Source: Galbula dea (Eukaryota > Chordata > Aves > Piciformes > Galbulidae). From it: a DNA stretch of 64,000 bases. The stretch lies in the NCBI GenBank assembly GCA_013399015.1, contig VWZX01001149.1:6319-70318 (forward strand). The letters are read 5' to 3'. The notes under the pieces are model-generated. The model saw only the letters and a program-made list of their open reading frames with translations. It ran no database searches and was not told where the DNA came from. The position numbers and the translations under genes were made by a program. This document shows, in pieces, positions 1 to 11,030 of the stretch; the first letter of the stretch is position 1; every line of letters begins with the position of its first letter.

Positions 1-614
1 TATTAAGGTGCCTGACCACAGACTCCATCTGAGCCCTAAGATGATGCCCACAGAGCAGTGTTCGACCCATCCATGAGTTTATCATCAGAGAAAAGAAATC
101 ATGGAGCCATTAAGTAGCACAGGGGCTTGCAGGCTGCCAAGGTGACCCTCCCCACCCCAGCCCTTGCATGATCCTCACTCCCTAACTTGGTCCATGCATG
201 TCCCAGTGACCTTGATACGTTCATCTGGCTTTGGTAGCACATTTAATCAGTGTTCTTGCACTTGCTGGTGTCCTACCTGCTCTGGGAGCAGACTTGGAGT
301 CTCCAGCCAGCCACTACTGCCTGTGGGTGAGCTGAGCTCCAATGAGGTTTGCACTGGTGGCTGAGTGCCAGGCTGTCCTCTGAGAAGATAAATCATTCTT
401 TGGTATGTTCCTGGGGCCTGGGACTGCCATATCGTGGTCTTCTCCAGAGATGGCAGCATGTCCCCAGCCTGGGCAGAGCTCTGAGCTGGCCTAAACACCC
501 TGGGCACAGCCACTGTGAGGAGGGGGCTGCCAACTCTCCACCACAAGCTGGTCCCTTGGGACTAAGGCTCAGGGCTCTGCAGCCAAGCACTGAAGAGGTA
601 GCTAGCAGGTAGAA
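1..614. other. Intergenic sequence, nothing recognised
   Basis: No exon, repeat family or RNA gene is recognisable here. Open frames on both strands are short, overlap each other and have no conserved motif. Confidence 0.5.
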
Positions 615-1178
615 CCTAGAAAGGGATTGTGTCCTTCTGCTCTGCTCTGGGGTGGCTCACCTGAAGTGCTGGGGCCAGCTCTGGAGTCCTCAGCACAGGA
701 GACACATGGACCTGGTGGAGTGGGTCTAGAGGAGGGCACAAAAATGATCTGAGGGCTGGAAGCTCTCTGCTGTGAGGCCAGGCTGAGAGAGTTGGGGTTG
801 TTGAGGCTGGAGAAGAGAAGGCTCCAGGGAGACCTTCTGGCAGCCTTTCAAGTATTTAAAGGGCCTAGAAGAAAGATGGGGGTGGACTTGTTAGCAGGGC
901 CTGTTGGGACAGGCCAAGGGCTAATGGTTTGAAACAAAAAAAGGGAGATGCAGAGTACACATGAGAAATACATTTTTGACACTGAGAGTGATGAGACACT
1001 GGTAGAGGTTTCCCAGAGAGGTGGGAGATGTCCCATCCCTGGAACCATTGCAGCTCAGGTTGTCTGGGGCTGTGAGCAACCTGCTGTAGTTGCAGATGTC
1101 CCTGCTGACTGCAGGGTGGTTGGACTAGATGACCTTTAAAAGCTCCCTTCCAACCCAAACCATTCTGTGATTCTAATC
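615..1178 (+). mobile_element. CR1 LINE, 5'-truncated 3' end
   Basis: The stretch begins in the CR1 segment with the gctctggggtggctcacctg-like block, continues through the gagagttggggttgttgagg block and ends with the typical tail ggttggactagatgacc...ccaacccaaaccattctgtgattcta. The element is non-coding and carries many stops, so it is a dead copy. Confidence 0.9.
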
Positions 1179-1449
1179 TATGAGGTGAGAGCTGCTGTGC
1201 AACATCTCCCCAGTCACATCCTCCTCCCAGCTCCTCACACAACTCAGCCATTCCCCATGGACCTCCTCCAAGCCAGATTGCTCCTGTGCCAGCAGTTCTC
1301 AAAGGGATGGACCTCCTGCTTAATGGAGGCAATAAAGAGCTGCTGCTCCGCTCCAGACTGTGCCTCACACCAACGATGCTTTTTTTGGACCTGTTGTGTT
1401 GTGCCTGCTTCAGCCCTACACTCACATTGGCACTGGTGTCACCAGCATC

Positions 1450-1620
1450 ACTTAACCCTGCATCCCTTGGAGTCTCCTTCTCTAGAGAGATTCCAGCCCC
1501 ACCTGGACTTGATCCTGGGCAAGCTGCTGTGGGTGACCCTACTTTAGCAGGGGGTGTTGGACTAGATGATCCCTAGAGGTGTCTTCTGACCCCTACCAGT
1601 CTGGGATTCTGGGACTCTGG
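1450..1620 (+). mobile_element. CR1 LINE 3' end fragment
   Basis: Short CR1 tail with ggagtctccttctctagaga, gatcctgggcaagctgctg, ttggactagatgatcc and terminal gggattctgggactctggg. The interval 1179-1449 before it is unassigned and contains an isolated AATAAA at about 1331. Confidence 0.85.
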
Positions 1621-2130
1621 GATCCCACTCCTCTCCTGGACAAAAATCAAGCAGGGTCAGGTTGTTTCTCTTTCAGCTCATGAACTCCAGGCACAACTTA
1701 GCCCAGGCTCATTTCCCAGCAAGTTGTTTAGTTCTTCCAAAGAGCCTCTTTTATTGTTATTGTCTCTCTGCATTTTTCAGCTGTTCTGGAAGCAGAAGGT
1801 TCATGCCTGGGCAGGCATCACCACCACCTCAGATGCAAGACACTCAAGCCAGGGTGCTCAGCCTCCAGGGCTTTAAAATACATGCAGTGGTTTGATCTGA
1901 TTTGATTTTCTTTTAACCCATACACCCACGTGCTTGCAGAAGACAAGCCAAGGCACCCAAACCTGAACCTGGTGCTCAGCTCTGCTGTTCCAGAGTGCTG
2001 AGGGAGGCTGCTGGCACCACTGCTGCAGAAGATAAGGGATGGGGCTGGCAGAAAAATGCTGCCTGGCTTGCTAACAGGAGACAGATGAACTTTGGGTTTC
2101 AAAGGGTTCATCCTCTTGGTGCACCTCTGG
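1621..2130. other. Intergenic sequence, nothing recognised
   Basis: Unique-looking sequence between two CR1 copies, with no conserved open frame and no recognisable repeat. Confidence 0.5.
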
Positions 2131-2134
2131 GCAT

Positions 2135-2733
2135 TTTAAGTGTGTGACCAGAAGGTCAAAGGAGATTCTCTTCCCACTCTACTCTGTCCTAGTCAGGCCA
2201 CAGCTGGATGACTGGGTCCAGTTCCAGGCTACCCAGTTCAAGAGAGACAAGGAACTACTGGAGAGAGTCCAGAAGAGGCTAGGAAGATGCTGAGGGCACT
2301 GGAGCATCTGTGGCAGAAGAAAAGGCTGAGAGCCCTAAGGCTGCTTAGCCTGGAGAAGAGCAGCCCCAGAGAGGAGCTGCTAAATGCTCAGCAAGAGCTA
2401 AAGGACCTCAAGGGGCAAGAGGCTGGGGCTAGACTCTGCTCAGTGGTACCCAGGGACAGGCCAAGGGGCACTGGGCAAAAACTGGAAGCCAGGAGGTTGC
2501 AGCTGAGCAGGAGGAGAAAGTTGTTTGGTGTGAGGGTGTTGGAGCCCTGTCCCAGGCTGCCCGGAGAGGCTGTGGAGTCTCCTTGTGTGGAGAGATTCCA
2601 AGGCCAGCTGGAGGTGATCCTGGGCAAGCTGCTGTGCGTGCCCTTCTTTAGCAGGGGGTTGAACTGGATGATCCCCAGAGGTCCCTTCCAACCCCTCCCA
2701 GTCTGGGATTGTGTGATTCTGTAATCCCTTCAG
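2135..2733 (+). mobile_element. CR1 LINE, 5'-truncated 3' end
   Basis: Long CR1 3' segment. It starts near the block that encodes the C-terminal end of the reverse transcriptase (gtcaggccacagctgg, ttcaagagagacaaggaact), runs through ctgcttagcctggagaagag and ends with ggatgatccccagaggtccc and gattgtgtgattctgta. The weak open frame at 2287-2724 is a decayed CR1 frame, not a host gene. Confidence 0.92.
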
Positions 2734-2734
2734 A

Positions 2735-3595
2735 CACTGGTCTTCTCCCTGTCCATGTTGCCAAAGCTGCCCTTGAAAACCCACCAGGGGTGGAGCAGGA
2801 TCCCAGCCTCCTGCTCAGCAAACTCCAGAGGTTGAGTCCTCTTGGCTGCAGGGTTTATATGAAATTCCTGCAGCTTTGCTATGAGTCCAGAGTTGTTGTG
2901 GGGTTTTTTTTGTTTGTTTCTCCAAGGATTTCCATCCTGGAAATCTTGTAGGGAAAAACAATGCCAACAAGCCTTGGGAGGACATCTGATCCTTGTTAGA
3001 GGCAAGACAGTGGAGATAAACATGGAAGCAAAAGGAAGAAAACAAACACTTCTGAAGAATGAGACAGATTGTACCAAGTGACATGTTCCTGGTTTAGAGC
3101 TTAGAAAGGGGAGGAAAAAAAAAAGAAATAAAAGCCCATAAATTGTCTTCTAATGACAAAAATATCCCCTCAGAGGCCACAGTTGGTTGAAAGGCCTGAA
3201 GCCCCAGAAGGGTTTTTCAGGCTCCATTAGCTGCCAGGAAAATGAACTCCAGAAGATGCCAAAATCCCTTCCTGAGCTGTGACACGCAACACCAGAAAGG
3301 AGTGGGAGGCTGGGAAAAGCCTCAGAGCAACCAACTCTATGGGATGTCTTCTGCTCAGAAAAGGTCTCCAGATGAACAGACTGCAGGCTCTGGAAGGAGA
3401 TCAAATGGACCAGGGTAGGTTTTGGCCTCAGGTTAATTCTTAACTTGATTTTTGTGGATACCACAGAGGGTTGAAGGTACCAGGCTCCCATCCAACCCTC
3501 AGGAAGGCAACAGGATCACCCCCACCATCCACACACTTCGGTGCTGGATCAGGTCTGCAAGGCTGGGAGAAGAGGTAGAAGAGGTCCTGCCATGG
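2735..3595. other. Intergenic sequence, nothing recognised
   Basis: No gene or repeat family is identifiable. Overlapping short frames on both strands lack conserved motifs, and there is a short A-rich stretch near 3115-3130. Confidence 0.45.
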
Positions 3596-3599
3596 GTGT

Positions 3600-3682
3600 T
3601 TTTCTGGCTCACCTGCATAGAGGTTGGACCTGATGATCTTAGAGGTCTCTTCCAACCTTAATGATTTTATGATTCTGTGAGG
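3600..3682 (+). mobile_element. CR1 LINE terminal tail
   Basis: Only the last 80 or so bases of a CR1 copy are present: gaggttggacctgatgatct, agaggtctcttccaacctta and the terminal repeats atgattttatgattctgtga. Confidence 0.8.
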
Positions 3683-4560
3683 GTTAGTCAGGGAGACAGC
3701 TAAAACAACTTCCCCTCCAGCACACCCATGGCTTTGGCCATCAAAACAAGGAGGGTTGGGGTTCTACATCCTCCCCAAGGTGCTGAAGAAGCCTTCAAGC
3801 TGCATGAGAGAAGAAACCAAAGCGAGGAGGAGGAGCAGCTCTTCGGAAGTGGAGGTGCTGTCACCAACCGCAGCTCCCCCAACCCTGGAGTTTCCTCTGC
3901 ACCATGTTTCCTTTACAAAGTTCCTGTTACAAAAGCAAACTTGAAAAAAACATAACAGCCAAAACAATGTGGCAGCAACCTGCTGTGTCCATGCTAGAGC
4001 TGAGCAGCCCTCATGGTTTCACCAGGGTTTGGTGGACCAGAGCATTTTGTGAGGACAGTTTCTTGTTAGGTCATGGAGGACCTGGTCTCTAGCTGAGCCA
4101 GACCCCAGCTTGGAGGCTAAGAGCAAAGGTTTTGCTCTCAGCATGGTGGGGAGAGGATCAGAGTCATGACTGAGGAAACTCTACATGATGTTGAGAGCTT
4201 CCTGTGCCATCTGCTGAGGCTCAGCAGAAGGAGCTTTGCTGGAGCTGGTTTTGGGGGCAGATAAACTGCATTCAGCCAGGCTTGTTTTGGGAAGAGGGAT
4301 TACCCCTGATATTCCCCCTCACACACCCCAGTGATAGCCAGCTGACAGCTGCACCCCCATGGGGACCTCTGAGGACATATGGGATGGGGGGACAATGGGA
4401 ACATGGTGAGGGGCTGGCCATGGGGCAGGGTAATTTCTGTGGGCTCTGGGTACTTCTGGGACAATGGAGAACCCACCCTCAGGGCCCAGGCTCAGCTGTG
4501 GCTTCCTGGTAGCCCAGCCCATACCTTGCTGGTGCAGATGGCACCAGAACTCATCACACC
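3683..4560. other. Intergenic sequence upstream of the PTGER2 minisatellite
   Basis: I see no recognisable gene or repeat. Sequence becomes GC-richer and CCAGCACTGGGGCT-like motifs begin to appear toward its right end, where it merges with the minisatellite. Confidence 0.45.
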
Positions 4561-5785
4561 TTGAGGTCTCTAGACCAGCACTGGGGCTTGATGCCTTCCC
4601 AGGGCTCCTGGACCAGCACTGGGGCTGGACATACTGCTGGGCTCCTAGATCAGCATTGGAGCTAGCATGGAACTGGGGCTCCCACAGTGGCATCAGGGCT
4701 ACCAGCCTGATACAGGGCTAGTCCAGCATTCCCGGAGCAGCAGTGAGATTCCTGAACCAGAGCTCCTGGACTGGTACTGGGACTCCCAGACTGGCATCAG
4801 AGATGCCCTCTGAGGGGCTCCTGGACTGGCATCAGGGCTGGTCGTGCCTCAGGGCTTCTGGAGCTTCACTGGGACCTTGGACTGGTACTGGGAGTCATGG
4901 ACTGCCCAGGGGCTGACCGTGTGTGGGGCTTCTGGAGCAGCACCAGGACTCCAAGGCTGGCACCGGGGCTGGCTGTGCCATGTGGCTCCCAGCCCAGTAC
5001 GGGGACTAGCCATGCCTCAGGTCTCAGGAAGCAGCACCAGGGCTCCTGGTCCCATACCAGGACTCTTGGACCAGATGAGAACTGGCTGTGCACTGAGCTC
5101 CCAGATCAGCACCGGGACTCCCAGACCAGACCAGGGCTGGCTGTCGAGTGGCTCCCAGCATGGCACCGGGACTTGCCATGTCTCAGGTACCCGGAGCAGC
5201 ACCCGGATCGGTGCTGGGACTGGCCGTGTAAGGGGCTCCCAGAGCAACACTGGGACTCCTGGACTGGCACCGGAGCTGCCCGTCGAGCAGCTCCAGGACC
5301 GCTACCGAGACTCCCAGAATGGACTCGGGCTGTCAGTTGAGGGGCTCCTGGACTGGTACTGGGACTCCCAGCCCTGCACCGGGGCTGCCTTTTGAGGTGC
5401 TTCCAGAGCTGCACCGGGGCTCCTCGACCGGTACCGGCAATCCCATGCTGGCTCTCTGTCGAGAAGCTCCTGAACCGGTTATGGGACTCCCAGAGCGGCA
5501 TCGAGGCTGCCTGTTGAGGGGCTCCTGGACCGGTACAGGGAGTCCAGGACCGGCACCGGGGCTGCCCGTTAAGAGGCTCCCGGAGCAGCCCCGGGACTCC
5601 TGCACCGGCACCGGGGCTGGACTTGTGAGTGCCTCCTGGCTCTTTCCCAGGACTATCGCAGCTCTAGTTCTCCCGGAGCAGTCCCGGGACTCCTAGCCCT
5701 GCACCCGGGCTGCCCGTTGAAGGTCTCATGGCCTTTTCCCAGGACAATCGCAACTCTGGTACTCCCGGAGCAGCTCCGGGGCTTG
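4560..5785 (+). repeat. GC-rich minisatellite, roughly 55-bp unit
   Basis: Degenerate tandem repeat whose best copies run ggctcctggaccggtac, gggactcccagaccgg, caccggggctgcccgttgag. One clean unit is 5341-5395 and further units follow to about 5640, with rearranged copies to about 5785. A 55-bp period shifts the frame each unit, and few stops occur, so open frames appear on both strands (for example 4844-5395 plus and 5106-5501 minus); they are not genes. Copies far from PTGER2 have CTGG, CATT or CACTGG where copies next to the gene keep CCGG, so CpG content rises toward the promoter. Confidence 0.85.
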
Positions 5786-5921
5786 CCTGCCGGTTACCGG
5801 GGCGGGCTCGGGGTCGGCGGGCGGGGCCGGTGGGGGGTGTGTATGTGCCCAGCGAAGGGCGGTGCCGGCGGAGATGGGGGCGGTATCGGTATCAGCAGCG
5901 CAGTGGTGCGGCGGCGGCAGG
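5786..5921 (+). promoter_or_regulatory. PTGER2: PTGER2 promoter and 5' leader, CpG-rich with GC boxes
   Basis: Very GC- and CpG-rich stretch directly before the start codon. Two Sp1-type GC boxes are visible, GGGGCGGGCT at 5799-5808 and GGGCGGGGCC at 5819-5828. I see no TATA box, as expected of a CpG-island promoter. An out-of-frame ATG at 5843 and an in-frame ATG at 5874 (16 codons upstream of the preferred start) lie in the leader. The transcription start cannot be placed from sequence alone. Confidence 0.65.
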
Positions 5922-6773
5922 ATGAACGGGACCGGCTCGGGGCTGTGCGAACGGAGCGGAGACTTACCGCCTGGGGCTCGGCCCTTGGTCAGTGCCCTCA
6001 TGTTCTCCGCAGGACTCCTGGGCAACCTCCTGGCCCTGGTGCTACTGCTGCGCTGCCGTCGTGGTCCCCGAGTTCACTCACCTTCCCTCTTCCACGTCCT
6101 GGTGCTGGCCTTGGTGGTCACCGACCTGCTGGGTACCTGCTCCGTCAGCCCTTTTGTTCTGGCTTCCTATCACCACAACCGTACCTTGACCGCCTTGGCC
6201 CATGGAGGACACATCTGCCTCTACTTCGGTTTCGCCATGAGCTTCTTCGGCCTCGCCACCATGCTCATCCTCTTCGCCATGGCTCTGGAGAGATGCCTGG
6301 CCCTGGGGTGGCCTTACTTCTACGAGCGCTTTCTCAGCCCACGTACAGGCTTGGTTGCCCTACCAGCCATCTACACCTTCTCAGCAGCCTTCTGCTCCTT
6401 GCCGCTGGTGGGCTTTGGGCGGTACGTGCAGTATTGCCCAGGTACCTGGTGCTTCATCCAGATGCATCTGGACTACCTCCAGCAAAATGGTGCTAGGGAA
6501 GTGTCCAGCTTGGATGTTACTTTCTCGCTTCTCTACGCCACCCTACTCCTCTTCCTCATCCTCTCCGTGTTGCTCTGCAACCTCAGCGTCATTGCCAACC
6601 TGGTCCGCATGCACCGGCGTGGGCAGAAGACCCGAAGGTTGGCCATGATCGAGCAGCCCCGGGCAGCAGGCAGCTGTGGCCGACGCATGTTCTCCATGGC
6701 TGAGGAGATCGACCATCTCCTTCTCCTTTCCATCATGACCATCATCTTCGTCATCTGCTCCCTGCCCTTCACA
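5922..6773 (+). CDS. PTGER2: PTGER2 coding exon 1 (residues 1-284, TM1-TM6)
   Basis: Encodes the N-terminus through TM6. The reading frame stays open nine codons past the GT donor at 6774 before a stop, so intron retention would give a receptor lacking TM7. Confidence 0.95.
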
Positions 6774-9592
6774 GTGAGTGTAACCGCCTCTCTCCTGGGC
6801 TAGGGTCCCTCTCCCTCAGGGTGGTGGCCCTCTCATCTGGGGTAGGGTCTCCCCAGCATCCCCATTTTGCTCTCTTCCTTTATATGGCTTCCCCTCACTC
6901 TACTGCCCAAACCTCAAGGGCTGAGGTCAAAGCTTAGCTCCTCCTGAAGGTTGGGAGACCCCAGCTTTGCCACAAACTCAAGCCGCACATCCTTTGGGGA
7001 ACTGGGGGAACCACTGTCCATATCCCTATGGCCATGAGGAAGACAGGGTGGCAGGAGAATGGGGTGGCAAGGACAACAGGGTGGCAGGAGGATGGGGTGG
7101 CAAGAAGTGAGGTTCTCTCTCATCCAGCAGAGGCTCTGAGGCAAGGCAAGGTCTGGGGTAGGGGTCCCCTGGACCACAGAGCATCGCTGTAGTTTCTAGA
7201 AGCCAGGCGTTCATGGTGGAGGTGTGAGGGGTGACAGAACAGCTAGACACCCAAAGATGCAGGTGAAGGAGTTAATTGGCATCTCTGCTGGGCCAGCAGT
7301 TATCCCAGATTTTTGTGGCAAGGGGGGAAGATGGATCTGGAGACGTGGACAGGCAGCATCCACCTCACCATTACACAGAGGTCTCCGCTCCTCTGCAGCA
7401 CTAGGGCACAGACACAGAGATGGGTGACTGCTGGGAATGAGGATCCATTCCCAGGACACCTCATCCCAGGGATTGTACCCACATCCCGTGCCCCATCCAG
7501 GCACAGGGCTTCCAGAAGAAATACAGGGTCAAAATACCACAGCCAAAAGAGGAAAGGGCAGAAAGCAAGTCCCTGACTCTGCCCTGGGCTCTCCCCACCA
7601 AAGGGCTGCTTTTCATCCATCCCAACCATACCACACCAGCAGCACCACAGCCTCCAGAGCACCTCATTGTCCCCTGCCCATGTGTGCAAGGCCACCACTG
7701 CAGGAGGTCATTTTGTTCCCATTAGAAGCAAATCCCACCAAGGTTGGGAGCGCAGCCAGGGCTAATTTTGTGCTTCCAGATTTAAACAGATGCTACCTTC
7801 CCTTCATGCTCCCATTCCTTTCCCAAGGGAAAAGAAAATAACCACAGGCTGTAGCTGAGCCAGGGGTTTTAACACAGAGAAAAGACAAAGCAGTAAGGTC
7901 CAGATACTTGTGAGCATCCTGGGAGCCAAACTCAAGCTCTTGAGAGACACTTCAGCTCCCATCAATGAGCCCATGCATCATGGACAACTTTCCCCATGTC
8001 CCAACAAAGCATGGGTTTGGGCATCGTGGTCATTCTGAAGCTGGACCTCTTGGTGGGGACACAGGGGTGGGTCAGCTAGGGGTGGACAGGGTGGGAAAGT
8101 GCTGCTGGTGGAGATCCCATGGGACCTGTGGCAGGAGACATAGTCATTTGCTTTTCCCATCGCCCCGTTCCCATGTGGGGTTGTGCTCAGGCTGCTTTTT
8201 GGCAGCATCTCAAACCGAGCTGCCAAAGGCTGCTGGTACCTCCTTGGTGTGACACTTTCTCTTCTAGCTGGGGCTGCCCACAACAGCCACCCCCTGTGGA
8301 GCAAGCAGCCTGGGTACATGAACCCAGTGAACATCAGGCCACAGCACCACAAAATCCTTCCCAAAATATGCCCCCAAGCTCGGGGCAAACCTCAGCGGCA
8401 ACCCCGAGAACCAGCTACACTGTGGCCACCTCATGCCCTGGGAAGTATCATCACTGGCTGGTACCCAACAGATCCCAGCTGGAGGAGGCAAGCTCCTGCC
8501 TTCTGCACCCCCAGGTCCCATCCCCAGCCAAGCATCCCCTGTCCCCCAAAACGAGGGGGTGGTGACTTGACTCGTATGAGTAAGAAGTGCTGAGTCACCC
8601 TTCCAGGAAGCCCTGTAAGCTACTATGAGTCGGCATCTTGCAGGAAGGACAGGAGGGATGCAGCCCCCGACATCCTCTCTGCATCTCCCACATTTCTTCT
8701 TCCCATCTGGTTTCCCAGGTGAGATCTACCTCAAGCAGCTGCTGCCTTAATTGGGTTAGGGCTAAACGAAGTCTCGCTGCCTGCCAAGAGCAGAGCACAG
8801 ACCTGGTCATCCCTTAGCAAGAAGTTCACTTCAGCTGCTGGAGGTAGCAAGTGTACTGGGACTGCCCAGCTTTAGGAGCCTGGAATTTCTCTTCTCTGCT
8901 TTGAAATGGTCTGTAGGGAGATATTCTTGTTCCCTACAACTCCCTGAAAGGAGGTTGGATAAAGTTTGGGGTTGGTCTCTTCTCCTAAGCATCGAGCGCT
9001 AGGACAAGAGGAAACAGCCTCAGGTTGTACCAGGGGAGGTTTAGGTTGATTATTAGGAGAAACTTCTTCTCCAAAAGGGTTGTCAAGGCTTGGAACAAGC
9101 TGTCCAGGGCAGTGGTGAAGTCACCATCCTTGGAGGGGTTTAAAGGATGTGGAGATGTGGTGCTGAGGGACATGGTTTCCTGATGACTTGGCAGTGCTGA
9201 GTTAACAGTTGGACTTAATGATCTTCAAGACCTTTTCCAACCTTAATGATTCTATGATTCCATTCTACATCTCCCCAAGTAGCTGCCAGGGAGCTGCTTC
9301 CTGGAAGCCCAAACCTGACATTAATTCTTCCCCTTCTGTTCTGCAGATCCGTGCCTACATGAACAAGTTCAGCAAGAGAGAGGACAACCACGACTGGGAT
9401 CTCCTAGCCCTGAGGTTCCTCTCTATTAACTCCATCGTTGACCCTTGGGTCTTTGCCATCCTGAGGCCCCCGGTCCTGAGGTTGATGCGCTCAGTGCTGT
9501 GCTGCCAGGTGACCCCCATGAGACAGGACAGACAGACTCCAACCCCAGCAAAGACAAAACTGGCAGTACAGCTGGACCCCTGTGGGCAGTAG
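5922..9592 (+). CDS. PTGER2: PTGER2, prostaglandin E2 receptor EP2 (join 5922-6773, 9347-9592)
   Basis: Class A GPCR for prostaglandin E2, which in other vertebrates couples to Gs and raises cAMP at the plasma membrane. Two exons encode 365 residues (human is 358). The intron is phase 0, after SLPFT at the end of TM6, where prostanoid receptor genes are normally split; donor ACA|gtgagt, acceptor ctgcag|ATC. Seen in the protein: N-glycosylation sites NGT 2-4 and NRT 86-88; TM1 about 22-44, TM2 57-80, TM3 97-122, ERC (123-125) in place of DRY, TM4 142-163, the prostanoid second-loop signature YVQYCPGTWCF (168-178), TM5 200-226, TM6 263-284, the ligand-binding Arg307 in TM7, and DPW (316-318) in place of NPxxY. 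The tail has CC at 336-337, a possible palmitoylation site. EP2 rather than IP or DP is supported by FLSINSIVDPWVFAILRPP and MAEEIDHL. The start at 5922 is chosen because it aligns with the human start; an in-frame ATG at 5874 would add 16 residues. All frames are open, so the gene looks functional. Confidence 0.95.
7043..7107 (+). repeat. Two-copy tandem repeat, about 33 bp
   Basis: The block acagggtggcaggagaatgg followed by ggtggcaagga is repeated once with few changes inside PTGER2 intron 1. Confidence 0.7.
8925..9262 (+). mobile_element. CR1 LINE 3' end in PTGER2 intron
   Basis: CR1 of the subgroup with gggaggtttaggttgattat, aaagggttgtcaaggcttgg, ggagatgtggtgctgaggga and tail cttaatgattctatgattcc. 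It lies in the same orientation as PTGER2 and stops 84 bases before exon 2. Confidence 0.92.
9347..9592 (+). CDS. PTGER2: PTGER2 coding exon 2 (residues 285-365, TM7 and tail)
   Basis: Begins IRAYMNKF and contains the conserved TM7 block LLALRFLSINSIVDPWVF with the ligand-contacting Arg, then a short cytoplasmic tail ending in DPCGQ and a TAG stop. The tail after VLCC is not conserved with mammals, as is usual for this receptor. Confidence 0.95.
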   Translation: MRAYMNKFSKREDNHDWDLLALRFLSINSIVDPWVFAILRPPVLRLMRSVLCCQVTPMRQDRQTPTPAKTKLAVQLDPCGQ

Positions 9593-10167
9593 ATCCATCA
9601 ACCATTCCAGGAGACATCTGCCAGGTGAAGCACAAGCCTGGGAGATGTTAAGAAAGCTCTTGCCTTATGGCTCATCAAGAGATGGTATCTGCTGCAGCAT
9701 GGGGGTCAGGTATGGGTGGCCCAGCATCAGGTCACCCTGGAAAGCCAGTGCAGGGCAAAAACTAGTGGAAGAAGTTTGGAAGGGTTGATGAGTACCTGGA
9801 TATCAGGTTGGTCTCAGATGGAGTTGCTCTCATCCAGCTGTGTTCAGCCACACTACAGGAGAGTTGGGGGGTGAAGAATTGGGGGGGGGTGGACACTTTG
9901 CTGTAACACTACTGTTGGGGTTGGGGGGAAGGTGTTGGGGAGCTGAGCTTCCCAGCAATGTCCTCGTGGTCATTTTGGGTTGAAGGCAGTGTGCAGGCAT
10001 GGGTAAGGGTCCTAGAGATGGGGCTGAGTAGCCACCATTGCTGCAAGCACCTGTCTCTGCCCCTAGATCCCTAGGGATAGGCTGGGAAATGAAGGGAGCA
10101 GTGTATTCCCAAACATTCCCCTTTATTTGGTAGGCTGGTTGCCTAAGGAAATGCACTTTATCAGGTC

Positions 10168-10200
10168 TGTGTAAACCTGTCTGTCTGTCTGTCTGTCTCC
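10168..10200 (+). repeat. (CTGT)n microsatellite
   Basis: About seven tandem CTGT units in the presumed PTGER2 3' UTR. Confidence 0.9.
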
Positions 10201-11004
10201 TACTCCAGAGGAGGTAGGTTCCAGTGGGTGCCAGCTCAGCATGTCTAAGGGGTACTGGGGCTGAAAAAAGCCCCCAAATTGTGGCACCTCCCTCACACTG
10301 TGATGGCAGCAGAGCTGTGTGCCGCCTCCTGAGCCCCCAGCTTGTAATTTTCTTTGCTCTGGAGCTTGTGCAGAGGCCAACAAGGGGAATAAAGAGCCTG
10401 AACAGGAGGGTTTGGTCACAGCCATGTGCTTTCATCCACATCCAGGGTGATGCTGCTGATGGGTTTTGGGTTGGCATGGAGGAGGGCTTGTCCTTTGCTG
10501 TTCCTCCTGCCAGCCTGGGACAAACCTGCTCAGGGACATGACTTCTCTAGAGCTTTTATCTGGGGAAAAAAACAAACCCAAACAAACCAAACTAAACCAA
10601 GCCAAACCCATGAAACCCAACTGTCTAGTCATCCAGGTCATCAATCCCAACCCTGTTGGGCAGCATCCTTCAGTGCTGCTATATCATGTTATAGGATGCT
10701 GGTTGCTCTTTGGAGCTCCAGGCTGGTCCTCACTAGAGCAAGGAGCATCCAACCCCGTGGATGAGCTAAGTTTATCTCAAGGCCATTGCTGCTGTTTGGG
10801 GTTGCTGATGGGCTCATGGTTCCTGTTCCTCCAGCATCCAACACACACAATGTCCTTGTGCTGTTCCAAGTGGAGTGTGTCTCCTGGGCTGTTTGAGAGC
10901 TGCAGCTCTGCTCAGAAAGCCCTAAGGTGCTAGAATGTGGAGGTTTTCTGCCCTTTGTTACTTGAGGTGATGTAAACAAAAAGAAGATGGTCTGTTATTT
11001 AAAT

Positions 11005-11010
11005 AATAAA
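11005..11010 (+). terminator. PTGER2: Candidate polyadenylation signal AATAAA of PTGER2
   Basis: AATAAA in an AT-rich context, followed about 25 bases later by a TG-rich stretch (ctgtgtgggtttgtg), the usual arrangement of a cleavage site and downstream element. An upstream alternative is at 10388-10393. Confidence 0.5.
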
Positions 11011-11030
11011 TGTCTTTCAAAGTTAGCCTG

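Larger units (their letters stand above)
6774..9346 (+). other. PTGER2: PTGER2 intron 1
   Basis: A 2573-bp phase-0 intron with GT donor (gtgagtg) and AG acceptor after a pyrimidine-rich run; a likely branch point cctgacattaat lies about 30 bases before exon 2. It holds a two-copy tandem repeat near 7043-7107 and a CR1 tail at 8925-9262. I recognise nothing else in it. Confidence 0.85.
9593..11030 (+). other. PTGER2: Probable PTGER2 3' UTR region
   Basis: No CR1 and no conserved frame occur in the 1.4 kb after the stop, in contrast to the surrounding desert, which fits a 3' UTR. Poly(A) signals AATAAA occur at 10388-10393 and 11005-11010. A TCTG microsatellite lies at about 10168-10200. The true 3' end is not visible from sequence alone. 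Confidence 0.5.

Noticed and set aside
4844..5501. Long open frames on both strands through the minisatellite upstream of PTGER2
   Set aside because: The 55-bp unit has almost no stops in any frame, and the period is not a multiple of three, so the frames are a by-product of the repeat. The predicted products have no conserved features.
5922..9592. PTGER2 as a PTGIR or PTGDR gene, or as a processed copy
   Set aside because: The TM7 block and second loop match EP2 best, a normal phase-0 intron is present, and TXNDC16 lies downstream as expected for PTGER2.
9830..10477. 215-codon minus-strand frame over the PTGER2 3' UTR as an antisense gene
   Set aside because: Low-complexity, no conserved motif, crosses a CTGT microsatellite.
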